Translations under genes and position numbers: made by a program | Shown: positions 11,731-18,950 of the stretch, one piece after another | Numbering within the stretch: the stretch's first letter is position 1 | How the letters are laid out: every line of letters begins with the position of its first letter | Assembly (NCBI GenBank): GCA_018398765.1 | Contig: JAHBMJ010002229.1 | Coordinates: 1-21,158, forward strand | Source of the DNA: Chromera velia | Taxonomy: Eukaryota; Sar; Chromeraceae | Direction of reading: 5' to 3' | Length of the DNA stretch: 21,158 bases | Notes under the pieces: model-generated | Database searches by the model: none | Told to the model about the DNA's origin: nothing | What the model saw: the letters and a program-made list of their open reading frames with translations, nothing else

Positions 11731-12327
11731 GGCGACGCACAGTAGTAAAAAAAAAAAAAAAATAGACCTTTCCAGATTTTTTTTTTCTTCTTTTTTTCTA
11801 CGAAAGATTTCCTAGAGCACCTCTAGGAGTACCTAGAGGAGCACCTTTTAGAAGTACTTTTAAACTAACTTCCTCGCGAACTTATTACTCAACTCAAAGT
11901 TTTAAACATCTTTCAACCCTAGTTTCAACCCTAGTTCTAGTCCTAGTTGTTATTGTACGTTTGTCTCTACTATGGGCGGGCGAAGGGAAAAGGGGGCTCT
12001 CTTTTATCCTATGTAAAGAGTGACAAGAAGGATGGATGCATGGATGCAGACAGAAGAGCAGACAGAGGAGAAGTTCTTTGAGTGGCTCTTTAACGATATC
12101 TAGGACGATATATATTTCGAAGCTCTAGTCGAAGCTAGTTTTGGTCAATCTTTTTAAACGTTTACCAAGCTGAAAGTGAAACTGGGATCCTAGATATGAT
12201 TCAAACTCTCGTTGAAGCTAGTCATTTAACCTTTATTTTTTTTTACATATACAATAAAATTTTAAATAATAAAAAAAAAAAGAATAGACGTTTTCAGATT
12301 TTTTTTTTTTTACCATTGTACGTCGCC
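11731..12327. mobile_element. MITE-like element with terminal inverted repeats and TA flanks
   Basis: The left end, CTAGGCGACGCACAGTAG (from 11728), and the reverse complement of the right end, CTAGGCGACGTACAATGG (from 12330), match at 15 of 18 positions. All three mismatches are transitions. Trimmed to GGCGACG...CGTCGCC, the element is about 600 bp and bounded by TA on both sides, as expected of a Tc1/mariner-type target. Next to each end is a long A run, a TAGAC...AGA core and a long T run, which can itself fold. The interior has no coding frame. It is non-autonomous and its transposase source is unknown. Its right end was duplicated by the adjacent LINE insertion. Confidence 0.6.
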
Positions 12328-12337
12328 TAGTCACTGA
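12198..12337. repeat. Direct repeat copy 1 (about 140-bp LINE target duplication)
   Basis: From GATTCAAACTCT to GTCACTGA this matches 18346-18485 with about four differences (two transitions, two transversions). It sits immediately outside the 3' end of the minus-strand LINE. Beyond each copy the flanks are unrelated, as expected for a target-site duplication. Confidence 0.85.
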
Positions 12338-12541
12338 ATGAATGAATGAATGAAGTTGGCTTTGCTAGAGTGGAGCCGTGCTCCCAGCAGCCCATGTTCA
12401 TGCAAGAGATCGTCAATCACTCAACTTTCAAGATAAGGCTAAGCGCGAGATCCCCTGAAGTGCTCGCTTGGTGAGCTCACGAGCAGCATGCGCATTGTAG
12501 GTGGCAATATAAGACTCGAACAGAAGAAGAAAAGGTCGCGT

Positions 12542-14578
12542 TCACATAGAGACAGGCGTGCACAGTGAGTGACAAAGATCGTAAACGGCTCTGCATGCTT
12601 CATACGGATCGACTTGTAAAGCCAAAAGCAGCATCTTCCTTGTTTCTGTTTCGGCTGTATCCGATCCCTCAATTCCTTCTCTCTGAATCCTTTGCTTCAC
12701 TTTCTTTCCCTCTACCACTTTGTTTAGTTTATTTCTTGCTTCTACCCAATTGGAGCATACTGAAAGCCGGTGCCAGAGATCATCAATTTTTCTTCCATTT
12801 GAACAACCCTCTGCCAGATAAAACACCTCTCCCGGAGAGTTGGCCCCCCCCGTTAGACCCTTCCGATTTAGTATCAATGTCCTTAGAAGTGGCTCAATCT
12901 TCTCACATAAGGCACTTCTCAGCAGACAGGACATCCGTACCTTAGGGCCATTCTTTGAAGACAAAAGAAATAGAGAAGAACGTAAAGAAGACGGAAGAGC
13001 TCTCTGTAGTCCTGATAAAGAGGCAGACAGGGAGAAGTTGCCCCTTTCTTCCCTGTCTCCCCTTTTCATGCATTCCATTCTCCAGGCATCCTTAATTTTG
13101 GTAGAAACAAACAAATTCCCCTTCGGGGCCCGTCTTTCTGAGCTCCGGACAGGGAGAGACGTCAAAAAGTCAAGGCCTGCCCATCTGAACAGACCATTGA
13201 CGGCTCGTCTTTGCTTCTGCCCCGCTGGTCCCTTCCATGAATTCAAAAGAGCCTGAGGAATACGGAGATGCGAACGGCTAAGTGCAATCTAGAATGAAGC
13301 AAAATGAGCACACAAGAGCGCGCGAGCAGACATTAAATTAACAGACAAAAGAGAGGGTACACGCAAACTCCTGACTGGAAGTCGGGCCGCCCATCGAACA
13401 AACCGGAGCCGCAAGTTGTCAATCGCCTCCCAGTCTCCCTGTCTTATCGGAAAGCACTCCAGGCTATAGAGTGCCACCGGCTCCCAGCACGCCTTCAGCA
13501 GCTGCATCTTTCCCCCGAGAGGCAACCCAGACAGACTTGCAGCCAGACCAATCACCGCCCCCATTGCACGCTCTGCACTGCGTAGGCGTGCTTCAATCGA
13601 CCGAGTCAAATCCCCTCCCTCAAACAGAAGGCAACCCAAATATTTGTACTGATCACACCAGTCTACTTCCTTCCCTTGGTACAAAATCATGCCGTTACAG
13701 TCCTCGCGGTATTCACAAAGGCGCAGGACCTTGGTTTTCTTCAGATTGACATTCAATCCCCACTTTCCATAATACCCCTCCAGGGCATCGAATTTTGCTT
13801 GGAGGTCGGCTGGTGAGTGTGCAAACAAGACAAGATCATCAGCGTAGCCTATACTTCCCAAACTGGCCCCAGCAAGGTGAACCCCCTCCGTTTCCTTTCC
13901 ATCTCCCCGTTTTCCTTTCTGAATCTCATCATGCAGGTCATTAATGAATAAAAGAAAAAGCGACGGGGATAACGCATCACCTTGCTTAACCCCTGCTCCC
14001 TCCGGGAATAGAGCCGAGTCCCCATCGACTCTCACTTTCACGCCTCTATACATTGATGCAATCATCAATAGATCTCTCTTCTCTATTCCCTCAACCTGCA
14101 GCTTTGCCAGAAGCTTCAGCTGAGGGATAGAGTCAAACGCCTTTGAGAAGTCGACAAATCCGCCCAGGAGCCCCTTCTTGCCTCTTCTACATTCTTGTAC
14201 CAAGCCTACCACTGCTCCGATCCCCTCTCTTGTGCCCACCCCTTTCCTAAACCCGATCTGTCTGTCATTAAAACGAGCTTGCTGACGGATTCTATTATCC
14301 ATAAAGAGACCAAAGAGCTTTACAAGGGGGTTAACGACATAGACTAGACGCCAGTCATTCGGCTGTGGCGAAGGGGGACCTTTCGGGACGGGTACGATTC
14401 TCAACAAATTCTAGTTATCAGGCCAACATGCATATGCATACATTAAATTAAAGAAAACAAACAAAAGGAAGCGAGAGATGGGAGAGTGACAAAAGTAAAG
14501 GTCGAGTTGTTGAGGAGAGATGCCATCGAGCCCTACCACTTTCTTTCTATCCATTCTTTTCAGACGATCAGTCATCTG
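12542..14578 (-). pseudogene. LINE 1 ORF2, reverse transcriptase and C-terminal part
   Basis: Reading on the minus strand from 14578, the frame gives GLDGISPQQ, then FFNL and WP, then RIVPVPKG. RT motifs follow: QIGFRKGVGTREGI, FVDFSKAFD, GVKQGDALSP, YADD (13846-13835) and KYLGCL. The same frame continues past TAG 13291-13289 to TGA 12544-12542, with a C-terminal LWHRLSVCSNWVEAR resembling the degenerate Cys/His region common at LINE C-termini. Stops are TAG at 14413-14411 (a conserved Trp site) and TAG at 13291-13289. The YADD centre is intact, so decay is slight and consists of a few nonsense changes. Confidence 0.92.
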
Positions 14579-14804
14579 CGTAGCATTGTGGAGGTTAGAG
14601 TGTGACTATGATAAGCATTCATGTCAGGACTGCATCTACGGTGGGCGCGGCGTCGAGCGCACCATACAGCATGTATGCAGAATTAATGGTGCTCGCATGT
14701 AGTCAATAGCAAGTCATCTGTTGTTTAGCTTGAACCCAAGAGATTGCAGTAGTGACCTTGTATGACAGAACTTTAATTTTATGAGCCCCGTACGCTACCC
14801 GACG
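14579..14804 (+). repeat. Left (5') LTR
   Basis: 226 bp from CGTAGCATTGTGG to GCTACCCGACG. It is matched base for base to the right LTR except at 11 transition sites, with no length change. Confidence 0.92.
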
Positions 14805-14826
14805 TGGTTAGCAGAGCAGAGTTCGA
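14805..14826 (+). promoter_or_regulatory. Primer binding site, initiator-Met tRNA-like
   Basis: TGGTTAGCAGAGCAGAG follows the LTR with no gap. Its complement ends CTCTGCTAACCA, which resembles the 3' end of eukaryotic initiator tRNA-Met (CTCTGCTACCA) with one extra base. Initiator Met is the most common primer of LTR retrotransposons. The match beyond the acceptor stem is weak. Confidence 0.7.
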
Positions 14827-14974
14827 CCACAGACTGTTGCTCTTCTGTTGAATCTTAATACGAGACGACTCTCTGTATCGATCGAACAACAGTTGTCAGC
14901 CTGTCTTCTGCACTAAAGAGAATTCTTTTGTGTGCGTAGATTGTGAGCCTTGGAAGTTCTTATGCTTCAGAAAA

Positions 14975-16642
14975 ATGGTAGGACAGAAAGGGAAAGGGGC
15001 CGAAAGATTGGCGGCAGTTGCCTCTGTGATCGACATTGCCGACAAACTTCGTAACGTCTCGGTCGGTGTGGTCAAGGAAAAGGGCGACGCTGTTGATGTG
15101 GATCTCTCAGAGCTTGCAGAAGAGTTGAGACCCTGGCTGCTCTCTACTGCGATGCCTTGCACAGAGGGAGAGAAGCCTAAGAAGAGAGAGAGAGAGCCGC
15201 AAGAGGCAGAAGCGAAGGGGAAAAAGAAAAGAAAAGCAAGAAGAGCCCCCCGATTCTCCGTAAAGCAATGGTTGCAGCATCCCGCCGCTGCCCAGCTCGA
15301 TGACAGTTCTGAAGAAGTCTTTGAGGAAAGAGGAAGAGAAGAAAAAGAGTCGCAGCCTGTTCTGCCTGCAGGTTTGCCTATGGGTGCATTTCCAGAGGTG
15401 GAGCCAAGGACGTCGTTTGACTTCAGTTCCGGCTCTCCAATGATGGCTTTAGCTGGAGGGGATGGACAAATTACAACAACAGCAGCAGAGGGTCCATATC
15501 TGATGATGATTGGACACATCCAGCTGAAGAGAAAAGGAAAAGCAGACAGGATGAGGGACAAGAGGAGAAGGAAAAGGGAAACAAAGAGTGAGAAGAGATA
15601 CCAGGCCGAGCTCCATTCGATCAGACAGGAGCATATTTGGTCAGGGATTTTGTTTGAGCACCCAGGGTGGCTGCGCGAGGAGACGAGGGGTTTCGGCAAC
15701 CAAGTTATGCCAAGAGTGGACCCATTCTAGTTTCGCTCTGTTCGGTAATCCGATCAGCATGTCGCTCCTTGAGGTGGGGAAGACCCAGAGAGAACAGCAG
15801 TCCTCGAAGGGAGGAGAAGGAGGAAAGAAGCACGAAGGGAAAGAAAGAGGGGTGTGGAATGGAGAGCAGTAAGAAGAGTCGCCGAGGGGATGGGTGTCAC
15901 TGAGCAGCTCCGCGATGCGCCTGCCAACTTCAGTCCCGAATAGGTGCAGGTGGGAGAGGATCGCGCGATCGAAAGTGAAACATCACGTCCTGCGTTGTTA
16001 GCCTGTCTCTCTGTGCAATGAGACAGCGATGCAGTGGGAAGAGAGAGGAGTGGGATGTTGTTAACTGAATCCATCCTGAGTCAAGTGCAGTTCGACGATG
16101 ACAATCTCTGTTGCCCCAGGCCGGAGATGGTGCAAGGAAGTGAGAAAGAGAGGAACATTGTGAAAGAGATTGGGGTAGGAGAAGGAGGAGTGGAGAAGAA
16201 AGGTGGAATGTTGAAGCCTGCCGAGTTGCTGGTCAACTTCATTGACGTTTAGTCACAGGAGGTGGGCGGAGACCATGAATGGAAGGAAGTGAAAGAACAG
16301 AAAGTGAAGGAATCGGTGGCAGTCAAAGGTGATGGAGGCAAAAGGCGGGAACTTAGGCCCAAGCCAACGAAGAAACAAAAAATGAAACAGGAGAAAGAGA
16401 AGGCTCATGCAGAGAAACTCGAGGCCAAGAGTCTCGGATGAAAGCATAAGATGATGCCAACGCATTCTTCCCGGCAGGTGTTCACGCTGTTGCCTCAAGA
16501 GGGAGACAGCGAAGCAGTACTGCTCTACAAAGAGAAGAAGAGGGAGTATTGGAAAGAGGTTGGTCGACTGGCACGAGCGGGTATTCCGAAAATGATTCAA
16601 AACCTCCCAGTGCCAGTGAAGCCTGCAGAAATGGAGAATTAA
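14975..16642 (+). pseudogene. Decayed gag-like reading frame of the LTR element
   Basis: One reading frame runs from ATG 14975 to TAA 16640-16642 (about 555 codons). It is interrupted by seven stops: TAG 15728, TAA 15746, TGA 15770, TAG 15941, TGA 16019, TAG 16250 and TGA 16439. The first 251 codons are open: an N-terminal region (ERLAAVASVIDIADKLRNVS, then LAEELRPWLL), a strongly basic Lys/Arg/Glu stretch, and a second basic region before the first stop. The later part includes a Lys/Glu-rich segment and VGRLARAGIPKMIQNLPVPV near the end. No zinc knuckle, protease or RT motif is seen. Gag is inferred from position after the primer binding site and from the basic, coiled-coil-like composition, not from a recognised domain. 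Confidence 0.6.
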
Positions 16643-17752
16643 GGCTTTATGATCGTTTGAGCCCTGGCTTTGTCGTGTGCTCGTTTGCTTTGGTTTGTCC
16701 ATCTACATTTTACTTCGCCTCGTTATAACGTATCTGGTTCGTTTTCTTTGCCTGCTCTTATCGGTGCAAGGAATATTACCTGTTGTCTTCTTTGATTGAG
16801 CCATCAGTTTCTGTTGAAAGAGCATTAATGGAAAGGGAGACCTCACACTCGCGTTTGGCTTGCAGTTCATTTCTGTTTCCTTCATCCGCTTGATTGTTTG
16901 GTGATCAATCTGTCAGCGTGTCTGTCAGATTCTGTCGGCACCTGATCTTACGTTGTTTGCCCAGAGTTTTTTTACCCGTCATGCGTGTCTTGGCACTAAG
17001 TCTTTTGTATGCTTAGACCGCGGAGACGCGGTCAGGAGGGAGGGGGCACGTAGGTTTATATGGGTGTGAGTGGTTTTCAGAGAGAGAAGAAGCATGTGGC
17101 AAGAGGAGAGAGAGAGCTGTAGATGGAAAAAAAGATGAAAAGGAATCAAGACGAAAAGCTGTCATAGTAATGAAAAGAAACAAACTGCAAAGAAAGGCGA
17201 GACGACAAAGGAGCGATAAGAGAATTTGAATGGTTGTGTCAACCATGTATGTGTTTCATGCTGGGCTGGCTGTCAGAACAATCATTCGTATCGATAATCG
17301 AATTCACGATCTTTGTCTTCGAGAAGAAAGACTGACCTCGATGCCCTTTTGCATAAATGCCAACGGAAGAAGATGCTTCAACATGAAAGGAATAAAGAAA
17401 AGAGAAAGACAGACAACTCTTTGCTGTCAGTGTAGTGTGATTGCGAGAAGAAGGCTGACACTCAGATCGATCGGAGAAGAGAGAGGACGAGAGTTGAAGT
17501 TAGGCAGAGGTGACTGGGTTGGTTGTGGACAAACCAATCATACAATCCGCACATCTCTTGCACTGCTGAACTACAGGCTCGAGTCCTGTGAGCAATTCTC
17601 AACTTTGCCCTTCATGTAACAGAAGAGACCCCGCCTTGAGTTAACGATTGTGAGCTTAATCAATAGCCAACGCGATCCTTTGACTCTGTTCTACTTAGCA
17701 CTGTGTATGGCATGACTGCCCCATGCGATTTAAGTGGCAGGGACGCCACTCT
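16643..17752 (+). other. Non-coding 3' part of the LTR element
   Basis: About 1.1 kb between the gag-like frame and the terminal polypurine tract. It contains an internal hairpin plus polypurine module (17016-17053), a purine-rich stretch (17080-17225), and an open frame at 17230-17619 with no recognisable domain that I do not call. Confidence 0.6.
17016..17053 (+). other. Internal hairpin plus polypurine module
   Basis: A perfect 7-bp stem with a GNRA-type loop (GACCGCG-GAGA-CGCGGTC, 17016-17033) is followed directly by AGGAGGGAGGGGGCACGTAG. The purine tract repeats that before the right LTR at 17753. It may be a second (central) plus-strand priming site or the trace of an older 3' end. Confidence 0.65.
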
Positions 17753-17766
17753 GGAGGGAGGGGGCA
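17731..17766 (+). promoter_or_regulatory. Hairpin and polypurine tract before the right LTR
   Basis: A 6-bp perfect stem (AGTGGC-AGGGAC-GCCACT) is followed by CT and the tract GGAGGGAGGGGG (17753-17764), then CA and the LTR start. This is the expected plus-strand primer position. The stem differs in sequence from the one at 17016 but sits in the same place relative to the tract. Confidence 0.8.
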
Positions 17767-17992
17767 CGTAGCATTGTGGAGGTTAGAGTGTGACTATGAC
17801 AAGCATTCATGTCAGGACTGTGTCTACGGTGGGCGCAGCGTCGAGCGTACCATACAGCATGCATGCAGAATTAATGGTGCTTGCATGCAGTCAATAGCAA
17901 GTCATCTATTGTTTAGCTTAAACCCAAGAGATTGCAGTAGTGACCTTGTATGACAGAACTTTAATCTTATGAGCCCCGTACGCTACCCGACG
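17767..17992 (+). repeat. Right (3') LTR
   Basis: The 226-bp partner of 14579-14804. Beyond its end the sequence changes at once to LINE 1 (minus-strand frame), fixing the boundary. Confidence 0.92.
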
Positions 17993-18345
17993 ACCTGCTT
18001 ATACGAGAAAATGAATTGCTTCAGGGGCTTTGGCTCCGGATCAGGCTCTGGCAATTCTTCGCCCTCCCAAAAAACCCGTGCCCAATGGTTTGAGAAGTCT
18101 CTTACCCCTGGTCTCAGACCGTCTTTCGACAACTTTTTCCTTTCTTTCCAAAAGAAGAGGGGGTCATTAAGTAAATGTGTCTTCGCTTTTTTAGTTTCCG
18201 CTCTCTCATATCTCTTCCTTTTCTACCAGAAGATCTCTCTCCTTTTCAATTCGCTCGGTATGCGCCCCTTACCAAATGGAAAGAGAGAAAAGAAGTGCGC
18301 ATCGACAAGCAAAGAACAGGAGTAGCATGCTTCTGGAACATTACG
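17993..18345 (-). pseudogene. LINE 1 ORF2, upstream part displaced by the LTR insertion
   Basis: The minus strand from about 18222 to 17993 reads KRKRYERAETKK, then NDPLFFWKERKK, DFSNHWARVFWE and IFSYKQ. These align with LINE 2 residues just before its RT (KKRKYAIFQ, DPAALWKW, SFSNFWADVF, FSFDKC). The frame runs straight into the segment starting at 14578 when the LTR element and one target copy are removed. A TAG lies at 18225-18223. Without the second LINE in the window this fragment would not be recognisable. Confidence 0.85.
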
Positions 18346-18485
18346 GATTCAAACTCTAGTTGAAGCTAGTCATTTAACCTTTATTTTTTTTTATATATAC
18401 AATAAAGTTTTAAATAATAAAAAAAAAAAGAATAGACGTTTTCAGATTTTTTTTTTTTTTCCATTGTACGTCGCCTAGTCACTGA
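18346..18485. repeat. Direct repeat copy 2 (about 140-bp LINE target duplication)
   Basis: It matches 12198-12337 in the same orientation and lies directly outside the truncated 5' end of LINE 1. It carries a second copy of the MITE-like right end (CGTCGCCTAGTCACTGA). Confidence 0.85.
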
Positions 18486-18950
18486 CACGATTCACTATGC
18501 ATCGCCTAGCATCGTCGTCTACCCAGACTCGTGGCCTAACCTTAATTATAAAGATATCCAACGTTCGGCAAGAGACAAACTATCTAGCGTTTATGGGGGC
18601 GACCTCTATAAGACAAAACGGCGACAGTGCTCTAGGGCACCACTAATCACTAATCACTAAATATCAAAAACAAGGAACACTGTGCCAGTGCATGGGTTTT
18701 CATATATTCATCAAAAACTATAGTAACTATATAGTGTTGAAAATAAGTTGTATCGGCTTTTCAGTAAATTGATTTATTGCACCTCTGGCAGTCAATCTTT
18801 CTTGCAGAATTCAATTAAATTGATGAGCTCTCATTATGTCTAGAATTATTTATCTAGTTATTTGTTGGGCAAGAGAACCTACAAGACATTTTCCTGCAGG
18901 AGGGAACAACGGCGTCTGTGTGAAGAGGGAGAAAGCGACCTAAAAACAGA
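18486..18950. other. AT-rich spacer between the two LINEs
   Basis: No coding potential is seen. Short echoes of the MITE end (ATCGCCTAGCATCG near 18500) suggest more eroded repeat sequence. The left limit of LINE 2 is uncertain and may fall near 18895-18951. Confidence 0.5.

Larger units (their letters stand above)
14579..17992 (+). mobile_element. Non-autonomous LTR retrotransposon nested in LINE 1
   Basis: Two 226-bp direct repeats (14579-14804 and 17767-17992) bound about 3 kb. A primer binding site follows the left LTR directly, and a polypurine tract lies 2 bp before the right LTR. The 5-bp flanks ATCTG (14574-14578) and ACCTG (17993-17997) differ by one transition and fit a target-site duplication. 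The interior holds one decayed frame (14975-16642) and no RT, RNase H or integrase motif in any frame I read, so it depended on another element. The LTRs differ by 11 transitions and no transversions. It lies opposite in orientation to the interrupted LINE. The termini are CG...CG, not the usual TG...CA. Confidence 0.88.
12338..18345 (-). mobile_element. LINE retrotransposon 1, 5'-truncated, split by an LTR element
   Basis: A minus-strand non-LTR retrotransposon. Its 3' end carries a short (TTCA)n tail (plus-strand TGAA repeats at 12335-12354), then about 190 bp of 3' UTR, then the RT-containing frame. The 5' end is truncated near 18345, between the endonuclease and RT regions. Removing the LTR element at 14579-17992 and one 5-bp target copy leaves about 2.6 kb of LINE in a continuous frame. 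It is flanked by direct repeats of about 140 bp. RT motifs place it with APE-type LINEs; I cannot assign a clade without a tree. Confidence 0.9.

Noticed and set aside
12565-13256. Plus-strand open frames opposite the LINE 1 C-terminus
   Set aside because: The minus strand continues the RT frame with a LINE-like C-terminal region; the plus frames are shadows.
17573-17589. tRNA-like T-arm (ACAGG, loop CTCGAGT, CCTGT)
   Set aside because: No matching acceptor, D or anticodon arms upstream; a chance hairpin.
17230-17619. 129-codon open frame inside the LTR element
   Set aside because: No recognisable domain and outside the decayed gag-like frame; not enough to call.
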